Of a stretch of 64,000 bases of DNA, positions 38,601-51,600 are shown piece by piece. Each line of letters starts with the position of its first letter. Positions within the stretch are counted from its first letter, which is position 1. This stretch comes from Lineus longissimus. Its lineage: Eukaryota; Nemertea; Pilidiophora; Heteronemertea; Lineidae. The position numbers were made by a program, and so were the translations under genes. The stretch lies in contig NC_088310.1 of NCBI RefSeq assembly GCF_910592395.1, positions 24,073,491 through 24,137,490 on the forward strand, written 5' to 3'. Under the pieces are notes generated by a model. The model ran no database searches, was not told the DNA's origin, and was given only the letters and a program-made list of their open reading frames with translations.

Positions 38601-41600
38601 CTTTCAAAAATTGTAGTACACGTACCATTTCGCAAGGGAGTAGCTTGTTGATTTAAATTCAATCTGCTCACTTCTCGGGTACAATTCTCATACGGCATTG
38701 GGCAAGTAGGTTAAACTGACTTTTCTTCCCCGATATAATACCCTCTCTCATCCTTTTATAGCACGGCATAGTGATGCATGAGCTTGGACACGCTTTAGGA
38801 CTCGTTCACGAGCAGTCTCGCCAAGACAGGAATGAGCATGTCACCATCAATTTCGGGAACATTCAGACTGGAATGGAGCGCAACTTTGCGATCAGCAGAG
38901 CTAATAACTATGCTGAGTATGACCTTAATTCGGTCATGCATTATGGGACAAGGGTAAGTTAATACGCACTGGTCATCCTCACCAGGTCGAATAAATTGAG
39001 AGCGTTAGTTGTTGTAAAGTGTTCCTTATTACATAGCAGACTGGTACAGTAGGGAAAGGTGATAACATTGACATGACTTTGTGTATCATTAGACATATCG
39101 GGCATTAGTATAAATAAGGTACTGGGTCGTAATATTTTGAGCGGAATATATAATAGCACCTCTCGTTGATTACAGTATTTCTCAAAGAATGGTTTACAAA
39201 CCATCACCGTAAATAATCCTGATGAACATCCTCTGATCGGCAATCGTGCGGGCCTCACCCCCTACGACATCATGTCAGCCAGCGAAGCATACCAATGTGC
39301 AGATCATTGCAAAAATGATGTACTCACCCCTGTGTGTCTCAACGGAGGCTTCCTGGTAAAGGACTGTACCTGCCACTGTCCGGAGGGTCTCGGCGGCCCA
39401 GAATGTTCGACAACGGACCCCACTTGGTCAAGTGAGTTTGCTTCCCTATGTTACTTGCGAAGGCCCGTACCGCGGTAGTTCTAAAGTCCCTTCTAAACAC
39501 GAGCGTTTCACCTCGCCTCTAAATCTGTAATGGTTTATATTGAGTTTCAGAGAGAAAAAAGTAATTCCGCATGGGGTTCAAAAATAACAGGACAGGAAAA
39601 GAACCTATTCAATAAATTGATTTGATCCTGCCAGGTGAGATTGGTAAGATTTGCCACGGTCACGTACACGGACGATATATTCCGTAATTAAAAAAAGTCG
39701 TGAACGCAAGGACATTTTCGCTTTTCCATGCCCGACAGTCATAGAAATAACCCCGGTCCAGAGATTATTAAACGGGCCCTGTCATCTTGTTTCCTTCAGA
39801 ATGCGGTGGGGTCTTCGATCTTGATGTAACGACTTCGCCATCTGTTGACTTCCATTCACCAAATTACCCGAGCCCATATGCATCTGGGACAAAATGTGCA
39901 TGGGTGTTTAAAGTAAGTTTTGGAATCGTATTACTTAGTATACGATTATCCAGATTCCAATGAATTGGAGTATGAGAAAAATTGGGCGCAGTAGGCACGG
40001 ATCGGCTCTACATCCGCGGTGTAGGCTATATCGTGTGGCCCTGAAAAAAAACCCGTCCTGTAGGAGTAAGGTTAACCAGTGTCATGAAGATTCAATGGTG
40101 CGTTTGCTGTAACATCACTTTTTTTCAATAGACCCCATATTCCACCAAAACTGACATCATGGAGAAATTATCGTGTCTGATGTTTCTTTTTTTCCCTTGA
40201 ATTACTAGACGTCTTTAAAGGGTTACCTCATCGAGCTGAAGGTAATTGCACTTGACATGTATGGAGGAGTTAGTACATGCGATGAATTCGTTGAAGTCCG
40301 GAAGAACTTGCCAATGCAAACCGGTATCAGGTACAGTATAGGCTAATAATGGAACGAACTACATTACGACTTCATTAAAGCTAGGGCTTCGAAACAAGAA
40401 CAGTTGCAAAAGAGAAATCGATTTGTCGTTTGGAACGACAATTTTTTTTGAAGCACTTGATTATCTAAAACGATTTTTTTTTCAATACGACGTATTTTAT
40501 GGTTTTATGGAGCAAATTGAGAGTTCCAGAATTTGTTTCTTTTTTCAAACAAATAATTGTTTGTATGAATAGATTATCCGAAAATGCACTTGAATGTATT
40601 GCACCAACTGGATGATAGCATTTGTTCAAGTTCTAGAAAATTAATACTTCCACTTTCTTTATTCCCAGACTGTGCGGGACGAACTCCAATGGCTCAGTCG
40701 CGTCTCCCGTGTATACCCTCACAACCAAACCCGTTGGTATGGGACAGATGAGTGTGTTGTTGATGAGTTTGGGCAACGTCGCTCCGCGGCAGGGATTCAA
40801 GGCCGTCGCTAGCCTGAAACAGCTGAGTGGTAGGTGATGTAAAGATTTAAAAGAACTGACAAATAATCTGCATTTAATCTTGGTAGACTTTTGGAATTCA
40901 CTAAATTTTCACTTGTACTCGACAGACTGTAATAGCACCGAGGTGAGGGATGACACCGAGCCCTTGCTATAAATTACTTATTGCTACAAAATAAATATAC
41001 AAAAATATACAAAATTCTTCATTGCGATTCCGTCTCGCGGTAATGATAACCAGAAATCGTGTGCAAAAAGGTGTGATATCTAAATGTCAAATTGCACACA
41101 GTTCTTTCCAAAACGAAATATATTCACACGCATTTTTGCCTATTTTTCAGCATGTTGGAACTCAAATTGTAGTGGTCTGCAGCAGTGTGAGGATAATGGT
41201 TCGACCACCCAGTTCAGATGTTTCTGCCCTGCTGGTCTCTTGGGCCCAAAGTGTGACCAAATATGTAGGTATTTTTCTCTTGAATGTTGATGTACAAATC
41301 TAAATGCAAAATACTGATGGTAAAAGCATCTTTTTGGGATGATTGGTATTGTCTCACTGCATGTTCATACATTTCAGTCGATGCGCCTTTAAAAGAAGAT
41401 TTCGAAGATGAGAGGCATATGTTTATTGGATGGGGAGCGAATGTTGTAAGTTAATATTCAGCTTCGTTAACTTAAGCTTCGCACCAAAAACCATCATGTG
41501 CATGAAGAGCAGGATTAGCCGGAGATCCTCTTTGCTTTGAACGCTGGCACGACGCAAAATTTTCCCAATCCATCTGTGTTAAAACGGCCTTTTAGAGGTA

Positions 41601-44600
41601 AAGCTTTTTTAGACTGTTTTCAAGAGTAGGTCTTTTGGAACTGCTGTCATTCTTGTGGTACAAGTACATCAAAACATTATTGATTGAAGCCTATCACCAC
41701 GGAGAAACAGGTCCCAAACTAACCAAGCATCTATCCTATCATAATCTTGTGTATTCAAGGCCGGGCTTCCAACTTAATACCGAGCAGCCCGTCCTGCCCC
41801 TGGATAGTTCCTGTCTAAATCATAAAACTTATCCTTGTAGGGGCAAACTCCCTCGTCGAATACTGGACCTGACGGTGACCATACTACAGGAAAAGGGACA
41901 TACATGTTCTACGAAACCTCTTATCCAGTCGCTGTAAGTGATTCTCTCAATATGGAATCGCTGGTCAATTTTCAAAGTAAGTGCACATTAAGTCATTGAA
42001 TCGACCAGAATCGTCTTTTTGTGGTACATGTAATTCGCGTAAAATTTGAAAAATGATGTTTTGAAGAACAATATTATAGAGTCATCACATTTATCAGTTT
42101 ACAGTGTCCTACTTGTATTGGTATATATATTTTACTTCACAGGTGGAATTCAACGATGTTTGGACTTTGCCTACCACATGTATGGACGTACAATGGGCAC
42201 TCTTGAAGTCAAACTGCGTGTTGATGGAGTCCTGCAAAGTTCGAACCTGTTTCAGAAAATCGGCGACCTGGGTAACCAATGGTTGGTAGAAAAACTGGTT
42301 ATTCCAAAGCAGAAGGGCACCTCCTATAAGGTAATCTTTTTACCTTGGTTTTGTGGCGATCAAAACAGTTTTATATGGACTTAAATAAAACGGACCGCTC
42401 AAATATACTAATTTCAGATTGAATTGTATGTAGTAGCATACTGTGACTCGACTCTCTGTGTTAGAGAAAGACCATGCATTACCCATTTTTCAAATTCTTA
42501 AGGATTTGACTGAACGGACTCACTCAATGCTACATCACTGATGTTGCATGCCTTTTTTTATTTCCGAACTATTGTCTTTGTTCTCTACTTTTTATTTCGT
42601 TATTGAACTCCAGATAGTATTTGTGGGTATCAAGGGATCCTCTTATACTTCGGACATAGCAGTCGACGACATTGTGGTGGAACCGTGTGGAATTAATCCT
42701 GTTAAGAGCACTCCCAAGCCAGTGATCACGAAAGCTCCGCGCCCAGCCACAACAAAAGCTCCGCGCCCAGCTACAACACCAGCTCCCCGCCCAGCTACTA
42801 CAAAAGCTCCGCGCCCAGCGTCAACAAGAACTCCGCTCCCAGCTTCAACACTAACTCCCCGCCCAGCTACTACAAAAGCTCCGCGCCCAGCGTCAACAAG
42901 AACTCCGCTCCCAGCTTCAACACTAGCTCCCCGCCCAGCTACTACAAAAGCTCCGCGCCCAGCGTCAACAAGAACTCCGCTCCCAGCTTCAACACTAGCT
43001 CCCCGCCCAGCTACTACAAAAGTTCCGCGACCAGCGACAACAAAAGCTCCGCGACCAATGACCACCAATGCGCCACCAGTCCCATACAATGACAAACCTA
43101 TTATGGTTTACAGTAAGTAAATGTCCGCCTCCAAACAACGTTTTGGTAATGAAAAAAAAAACAAACTGCAACGTTGAAAATGTACGTGTCTTTACATGTC
43201 AGATATACCTGAGCTTGCATTACATCCTGATAGCGAGTTGGAATATGTAGGGTATAACTTATGAGCCTGCCTCTTAAGGACACCCTCGCGCCGGGACTGG
43301 AAAGTAACACGACGTCCTTTCCAAAGGTGTTTTAATTACAGAGGTCAACTAATTTCAATGGCAATGACCAAGTCGGGAGCAAAATTGGTGTCGCAAAGAG
43401 AGGGTGTTATCCGGGGGAGGATCCTCAAAAACTTATTATTTTCCTGGTCTGTCTACATGTATATACACTTATACTTTATAAAATCGACTAGATGTTGTCC
43501 TAAAGATTTCTGGACGTACCACACCTTATTTTACATATTGATTGAAAATCATCTTCTCATACATGTAGCTCGGCCACTGATGTGCAATTTCGAAGAAGAT
43601 CTTGAGGACTGTTTCTTGTCAAATTCTCGCGATGATCGGACAGACTTTGTTCGAACGGACTCTTGCTTTGGGACGACCAGCCCGTGCCTTGACCACACTA
43701 CTGGCAAAGGGTATTATCTTGTGTTTCGAGCGGAATTTTCGGTAAGCGTGCTATATGCTCTAGAAATCGAACAAAGTACACTGTATACATGTATGTCATT
43801 TGTGTAGTACGTTCCCCCGAATTGTTGATCAAGAAAAAAAGGATTATTCAGTAATAGTGGAATCTCGCCTACGTGTTAGTTTGTTTGAAAACCTCAAGCA
43901 AATGCGAAAATCCTGACCTTTGTGTTGTCAGTGTATTTGCTAGTACGTTCCATCGAACAGCTATGATCGGTCGAAATCTTTTTTAATAGGTCGAAGTGTG
44001 GGCTCACGATCAGGAGATTTAGCTTTTGGAAGGATCCCAACTATTTCGCATTTGTTTTTAAGGCACTTACATGTTACCGTCTTTGCTTCTCTCATGGCTC
44101 CACCCACGTGTAAATTGGTACCATGCTTGGCAAGATGGCAAAATGTGAATTTTAGCCTACGTGCTGTGTTGTTGCAGGCAGGACCTGTATATATAATACG
44201 CACGGTCGGACAGTCATGGAGCTTGAATCATGAATGTATAGACCAATAGCTAGAGGTGATAATGTGCCATGCAAGTTTCATATCTTTTATAATTTTTATT
44301 TTGTCACTGGCATATGGTTCTTTTGCTACAGGTCCCCGACGACCAAGGAAGTTTGAATAGTCCTTGGATGGTATTCGAAAAAAAACAAGTTTGTTTTGGA
44401 GGCTTCTTCCAAGGTGCGGGAGCTTCCTCGGCCAAGATACTGGTGCAGAAACTGGACTACAAGCATGTAGATATTGAATATCCGATGACAATTAGCTGGC
44501 AATGGGAGGAGTGGAACACCACCATAACAATTTCGGGCCCGTTTAGGGTATGTATACGCTTAGTTAGTTATCTATGGTACAATGTACATCTCAATTCATG

Positions 44601-46924
44601 GCACAGCTGGTTCGCTCACATCCTCTTTTTACGTTAAACCCGCCTCTGATACTGAGAGACAAGGCCTGCATGCATGTAAGTGTTATATCAACAAATGGTA
44701 ACAAACGCAGACAAAAACCTAAAACAAATTCGAGCTGGTCTTTTTCGAAGATACCATTCAGCATCATCTACATCTACATTGCCAGTGTTTTTACCGTACC
44801 ACCTCATACCCTACCCGCACGAACATGACAAGCGTGCCCTGGCCTTGGGCGCAGTGCTGTCAAGTCCTGTTGGGGGGGGGGGGGGGCATTCTGGCCCTTC
44901 TAGGAGTAGTTGTCAGCAGTATCATAATATATAAGCTTATGTTCAAAAGAAAGACATTATTTATATATTTTAGATTGTACTTATCGCTAGCTCACATGGC
45001 GATGACACTGCCTCTGTGTCCGTGGATGATATGTACATCAGCCCAGGCAAATGCAATAAGACACCACGACCAGTACCCACTACTGCCCGCCCAGTGACCA
45101 GCCGACCAAGCACGGTCTTCCCAAAACCGACAACAAAACCAAGTAAGAGCCAGCTGAACTCTCCAGCCAAATCTCACCATTCGGAGTCTACGTTCGACAT
45201 TTTGCAATACCGTGTGATTGTATTGCACTCACCCAAAGCATTTAGGGGACCCTGATATCCATGATCGGACACTATTTTCTCACATTGATCGTCTTACTAC
45301 TACGTTTATTCATTTTCCTCTGACAGATGCATTATTCATGACTGACTTTGATGGGAATGGTGGTGACTTTCATGATGAAGTTGGGTTCTTCAGTTGGTCC
45401 GCAAACATAGGTGAGACGCCTTCTCGTGGAACAGGGCCAGCATCTGACCACACCACTGGTGCTGGGAGATACATGTATGTCGAGGTATCTACACCAAGGG
45501 TAAGTTCATGGTTTTTAAAGTAAATATGCGCCGGAGAGCACCCTTTCATACAGCGCCAATGCTAACACGTTCAGATTGTCATTTATCATGTTATGATTAT
45601 TTTCTAACATGTTCGCGACGAAATATTTCACTCCAGCAAATCTTTGTTTGAAAATATTTTTTCGACCAGGCACTTTATTTATTTATTTTTTCTTAGTAAT
45701 AATATTTGCTCTGGCCCCGAGGAGCCACGGAAACAAGGACCAGGCCCATCGGCCGCCCAGAAAAAGGTATTGGTTGTTTTCCTTACGAGCGGCTTATTTT
45801 ACCAATTTTGTATTTGCATTGTCTTCCTCTCTACTCCAGAGAACTGGTGATGTCTTCAAAATGGTTTCAGATGACGTTCAGACCTCTACCGACTTCGTCT
45901 GTCTGACATTTTGGCTAAGCGCACAAGGGAGGCATCTTGGCGAATTTCGAGCTCAAATAGTGGATGCACACAGTTATAATATCTATGATGAGGTAGGTCT
46001 AGTACTTGTGAGATCAACGTGGTATTTTCATTGTATGTTGTGGTTTTGTCCGCATAAGACCGATTTGGAATTAACTGAGAATCAAACACAACGGAATATC
46101 TCCCAGTGCAACAATTGAGTTTTTACTACACCAGCGGTCATTTTGGGCTCACAAGGTCCAGCACTGAATGAACAGGATGTAGGAAATACATTTGCACAGC
46201 CATAGAATGTTGTTGTTTTCATTATGGGATAACAGCACTTCCAATGTCGCTCGAGGGTCAAAAAGCTACACAGACTAAAATAAGTACATATTCATCCGTT
46301 TCTTGGTTGATTTGACCTGGTTTAGAGTTGCCTCAGAGGCATCCACAATTTCATCATGATTAAGGTCTGCATTTCATTCTGGCTACTTTTTTCAGGTCAT
46401 CAATGCGCCCTATAGTCCAGGCAACACCGATTGGACCATGAAATCTCTGCAAGCACATGTGATGAAAGGAGAAGTCCGAGTAAGTTGTCTTTATATGCCA
46501 AAACAATTAACTTGATGGCTATTTTTGTTTTAGGAATTGATATCGAACTGGATGTATTGGTTGGCTCACTAAACACCATGATGAGCGTGAAGATAAAATG
46601 TAGGCAAAATTACAGCGTATAACTTGATGCATTGCTTGATGACACCACTGGCCTTCGCACGTCGAATTTCGTCGTTCTTGAGCGCTGTGAAATGCATGTA
46701 GTGATATACAGGAGGTTAGGAAAGACGTGATGATGACGATGACGATGATGATGATGATGACAATCGTAGCTCTGCGTACTAATGCATTAAAATGACACCA
46801 TCACATGTTATGGTTATTTCTTTTGCCATTTCAGATCGTATTTATAGCCACGAGAGAGAGGTGGAGCGGCGATTATGCTGTTGATGACGTCACCCTGAAA
46901 GCGGACACATGCCCGAGTGTGTAA
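35610..46924 (+). CDS. Secreted astacin-family metalloprotease, astacin-EGF-CUB-EGF-MAM-mucin-MAM-MAM
   Basis: Exons: 35610-35711, 36011-36292, 36966-37067, 37629-37701, 38395-38591, 38762-38953, 39176-39431, 39800-39912, 40209-40330, 40669-40829, 41151-41264, 41378-41445, 41841-41976, 42143-42330, 42614-43112, 43569-43741, 44332-44547, 44974-45142, 45327-45499, 45840-45992, 46396-46479, 46835-46924. All 22 keep frame; about 1220 aa. Signal peptide [15 protein letters not shown]; long propeptide including QQGDD, probably the zinc-blocking Asp region. The catalytic domain begins near [11 protein letters not shown]. Zinc ligands are the three His of [12 protein letters not shown] (258, 262, 268), with the Met-turn at SVMHYG (Met 311). 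EGF (about 345-395), CUB (402-533), EGF (534-571), MAM1 (572-728), Pro/Thr repeats (733-868), MAM2 (869-1030), MAM3 (1055-1220). All catalytic residues are present, so it should be active after propeptide removal. Substrates are unknown. No transmembrane segment is seen, unlike meprins. Confidence 0.93.
42720..43070 (+). repeat. Coding Pro/Thr tandem repeats with 72-bp higher-order unit
   Basis: Within exon 15 of the astacin gene, 8-residue units of the type xPRPATTK alternate with TPLPASTx units. Three consecutive 24-residue (72-bp) blocks, [16 protein letters not shown] followed by xPRPATTK, are nearly identical in DNA. The stretch would be a stiff, heavily O-glycosylated linker between MAM1 and MAM2. 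Confidence 0.9.
46726..46770. repeat. GAY trinucleotide microsatellite
   Basis: An impure run of gatgatgac/gatgacgat units in the last intron of the astacin gene. Confidence 0.85.
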
Positions 46925-47083
46925 ATGCGGTTCCCGATCGTTCCGCCTACACGATTTACATCCACCAGTGGGCTCTTGCTATCAATCGGAAAATCACGTC
47001 CATACATAGTGCACGGTTCCAAAATGGCGCCGGGGTGACCAGTAGCCTCCACAATCCTGCTATCTGCTCAAACAATTGTGTAC

Positions 47084-47089
47084 AATAAA
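47084..47089 (+). terminator. Polyadenylation signal AATAAA of the astacin gene
   Basis: Canonical signal 160 bp after the stop codon at 46924. From there to 48608 I see no further exon. A tacatgtacattcatgtgca-type run lies near 47947. Confidence 0.6.
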
Positions 47090-48608
47090 ATCTGCCGGGA
47101 AACTCTTTTCGACATTCCGATCTACCGGGGTTGTGGGTCGGTATCCATCCTTCTCCTTGAAAGGATCGACGCACACCGCCGAGAGGTCGGCATGTCTTTT
47201 GATGACATCCTTCGGATTCTTTGTGACCTGTTAGTGCAATTGGTTACTTGCTTGTACTCTTATTTCCTTGTCTTAATTCAATGCGCACGACACTTTATCG
47301 CGACCTCTTCACAGGCTGGTTGTAACTGCTCGCAGATACGTTCTGTGTTCTTGACTCTAAAAGATCCCACGAGGGGAACTATTACCATTGAACCAAGTAC
47401 GTGATTTCTGTCTCTACGTTTGAGCTGGTTCACAAAACTAGAGATTAGGCCGGGATTTTCCTGTATTTCACTCAAAAGCATTTGAATTACTCATCATTAA
47501 CCTTGATGGAACTTGAAATGGTTAGAACTTTTCTTTTGTCACCAATTCTGTAAAGAAAAAATTATGACCTATGAATAGTATTTAATTGCGGACAAGACTT
47601 CGAGGTTTCGTGTGCTTATACCCATTCGATAATAATAATGATAACACTTGATGGAACAGTTAACTTTTTAAAATAAACGCAAGATAATAAAGGAGGAAAT
47701 TGTTGTTTTAGCCTTTTTGGTCGCGGCGCTTTAGATTCGCCAACTTCCGGCTCTTGAACTTGAAGGCAAGTTCCGTTTGAATATGAGGTATATATCAAGA
47801 AGCACTGATGACTTAAAATGCAATCATTACAATTGTATTTAATTACAGAAACCTGACGAAATACGAGCATAAAAATTTACGCACACAAACACAGAAGACC
47901 CGCTATGACGCGTACATTGGGTAACATGACGCGTATATGGTGTCGTACATGTACATTCATGTGCATGTACAGTCATGCTCTCATAGTCTATTCACCCTCA
48001 AGAGATAAACCTATGGATGAAATCGTTATCACATAACATTTGGTTATATACGGAATTCACATCAGTAAACCTGTCTATCATAGCATGGCCTTTACCAAAG
48101 CTTCAATGTTAAAGGCGCGCCGACACTAATTATCCAAACGTACATACAGTCATGTAGTTTGCAAAACAGTCCCGCAACAATTCCCAACACTCCCTTTTTA
48201 ATAACTCCATGTAATCATACGTCACATCCGGAGAAAGTCGTAAACTCCTCTCAACCGGAAACAATCAATAGCGAATTTGACAGTCAACTTGGATGGACAT
48301 AAAATACTTAACAAAATTCTGATACAAAAAGTGTCATTTTAACAATTTGAATATGAAGATGACTGGCCAAATTGGTTTCGCTTGAATGATAAAACTTCCT
48401 TGTTTTCTCATCAGTAACGGTAGTCTACACGGTTTGGCTTCCACTGCAACATCATATTTTCGTCCATTTCCGACTTTTGTCCCAAGTTACAACATATTTG
48501 CTCTGCTTGATGATTATATTGGACGATAGGGGAAAGATTGGGTCAGTGAATACTGCTGCAAGGTACTGGATGGACACAGGTCATTTTGGACATCGGACGG
48601 ATTCAACC
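47090..48608. other. Intergenic stretch between the astacin and copper monooxygenase genes
   Basis: Contains a plus-strand ORF of 108 codons (47078-47404) with no recognised domain and no supporting splice chain. The promoter of the downstream monooxygenase gene should lie towards the right end, but I see no clear TATA box. Confidence 0.4.
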
Positions 48609-51600
48609 ATGATCCTATATCAACTGTGTGGACGATCCTCGGGTTGGATTCGCATCGTTTTCCTAATATTATTCCTTACTTTTGGGCTCAGCTCTGGACA
48701 CCTTATGTCGAGTAGGCCTAACACAGCGAACAGGGCAAGGAGCAGAATATCACCATCCGAGGATTACATTCATTCCGTCACGCTAAGTGAGGATACGAGG
48801 TACACGGTGTTCTGGAAGTTTGACAATGATACTGTCACGTTTGAGATTCATGTGGAGACTCTTGGATGGGTTGGATTTGGTTTCTCTCCGAGTGGAGGGA
48901 TGAGGGGATCCGATGTTGTTATGGGTTGGGTGAAGGACGGTATACCGCATCTCAGTGTAAGTACGCACTTTAGTTTTAAAAATGCTACCGCTAATTAAGG
49001 TCTAATACATGCCATGAAGCCACAACCCTTGATGTCAAAATATATGGACTTTTCAATATCGTACATAGCGCATAGAATGATTAGGCTACCATGGAACGCA
49101 TTATATTCTAGCAGAACTGCATAGAAAGCCGTGACGTATAGCACCAATCACATTCTTCTTGATATTTCCACCTCAAACTTTAGTTTGATTGAACACTGTA
49201 TGGAATTATTACAAAGCCGACACAAGAACTGTGACAAATGCCATATATTATATATTAATATCATCCCATAAAATCTCAGCAAGGATCATACAGTTGCGCC
49301 CGCTCTCCTCCCGGGGGCAGCAGTCTTAAACTACCTCCTCTAAAAAGTCGTCCTTACCTATCCTATGATGACCTATGAAAACCCATGATTGTACGGGTAT
49401 GGTATTATCAACAATGTTATATCAAAAAAAGTCGAGGTATACATGTAGGCATGTAATATCATCACCTCTTCGCTGTTGCACCAAATGACCTTTCTGGTGA
49501 AGTACCGGACATATGCATACACATGTATAAGTGCGAATTGATGTTTCCTTATTGAACAAAAACGACGCCTGAACTACCCAGGTTAACGTTGAAAAAATGT
49601 AATTCTTAAGAATGTTCAATATTTTAGTCGTTCATTTACTTACCAGACAGAACTACTTGAATAGCCAGAGAAGATGAAAGGCGGCTTGGTAAAGAAATGT
49701 CTCGTGTTGAACGGAGTTGAGGTGTTTACTTTGATAAGAGAATAAACACGAAAAGTCATCAATCAAAATGGTTATATTAGAAATAGTTCTGTAACAAAAA
49801 GAAATTCTACCCCCCAAGTCTTTGGCATCGCAAGGATCCCATATTATGCTCCCCAAACGAATTTCTGAATAGGCTACAACACATTTAGGGTTCCATCGAA
49901 ATTAGAGTGCATTTAATTTTGAGAGAGATACACTGACATGTATTACAAAAATGAATATTTTGCGGAGGCCTAATCTAGCGTATAGGGGAAAATTCATACG
50001 GAAACACTCTCAGATAGGCTACCACATCACTAAAACTAAAAAACTGTTCAAAAATAATACATGATACAATGTACATTGCAGAATGTGCATGATACGTTTC
50101 TCAGGATTCTGGTATGCTGCCTGATGTACAGTACCTTCAACTAAAATGAGCAATCAACACATGAACCCAATTATGAGCTGGTCTACGTGTACGAGGATCT
50201 GGGATAGAGCTGGTTTCAACGAATTTTTATTTCCGTCCCAAATTGAGCAATAAATACCAATCGCGACATCATACCGCAGATGGATCCAGAAAAACTGCAG
50301 TCTTATGTTTAATCATCAAATACATATTTTGTCATAAATCGTTGTTATTAACGTTATTAGCCTCAAGGGATAAGAGAGAAAGTCGTGCAATTTGATTTGT
50401 TTGATATATGTCGTAACATTAGTTGATATGTGCATGTATATGGCTGACGTTCACCAGTCTCCTTTCATATAGTTATCGTCTATCATGGTCACTGCGATAC
50501 GTCCTTCCGTATGTCTCAACTTGTCTGGCGGACAATACAAATAATAAATCACCGATACAGTCACCCATGCAATCTCTTCGAGGGTCTTATGCAGAAATAT
50601 ACACCGTCCGATACTCACGTTCTACATGAGAGAATGTGATTTTAAAACACAACCTTAAAGCTTTATTGAGAAAGCGTATGCATGATAGTGATGAGGCCAA
50701 TTCCTTAAAAATTGCTCCCCAAGTCTACGGTTGATCCCCTGCTGTTATGGTGGTTCCCTGGCTCTCCCTGATTCGTGATGGGCTATGGCAACATACAGCA
50801 TGTCAAATCAAGGCTTATTCATTTCGACAAAAAATTAAAGGCAACCGGTTTGTTTTTCATGGATAAGAAATCTTTGCCACACTCGTTCTACTATTATCAC
50901 CCTCACACACATCCGAATTTATGGAACTGTAGGCGATATATACAGATCATGTACTAACGTTTATATGATCAGCAATAAACAACCAGAGAGATGTGCGTTA
51001 AAGTCCGAAGTCATTCGCATGACAGCGGCTGAGGCCATAGATATTTTATGACTGTGTTTTTATGGAAGGTTCTAGGGTAATAACTTACTGCAATGATCTC
51101 TCGGTCTGATATACATTATAACTATCATACATACATAAGGACATTAACCACATAATATTCAAGTGATATTTGAAAGGTTCCTTGAGCGAAGAAGGTCCTT
51201 CAAGCCCATCATTTCCAGTAGGCTATGAGGGCATTGCCGAAGAGTTGTTATTTTTATTGCTTTCGCTGACGTTTTATCAGTTGTATGCATATATCCTGTA
51301 CACGTTTCCAAGTATACTTCAAATGTAGTGGTTTGTTTTGCTTTGTTGCTACAAAACACATGACTAAGCGGTAACCAAAAATGGAACAAAAGTTACATAG
51401 CATCTCATGCCAAATTCCCGGTGCTGGTCATCGGTCGCTTAGCCTCTCCTCAGTGAGGAGCTGACAAGTGTGGCCAGTGAAGGCAGGTACTCTGCATAGT
51501 AGCATCATGGCTCTTGATATGTACTCATGCAAACTATATATACTCGTACAGGCATAAACAAATGGAAAGTTACATACATGAAGCCCCTATACTATCTTCT

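Noticed and set aside
42643-43095. 150-codon minus-strand ORF rich in VVAGRGA repeats
   Set aside because: Antisense of the Pro/Thr coding repeat in the astacin exon.
44870-44887. Poly-G run (another at about 61933)
   Set aside because: Simple homopolymer in introns; length may also be affected by sequencing.
47078-47404. 108-codon plus-strand ORF after the astacin gene
   Set aside because: It overlaps the astacin polyadenylation signal and has no domain or splice chain; probably 3' flanking sequence.
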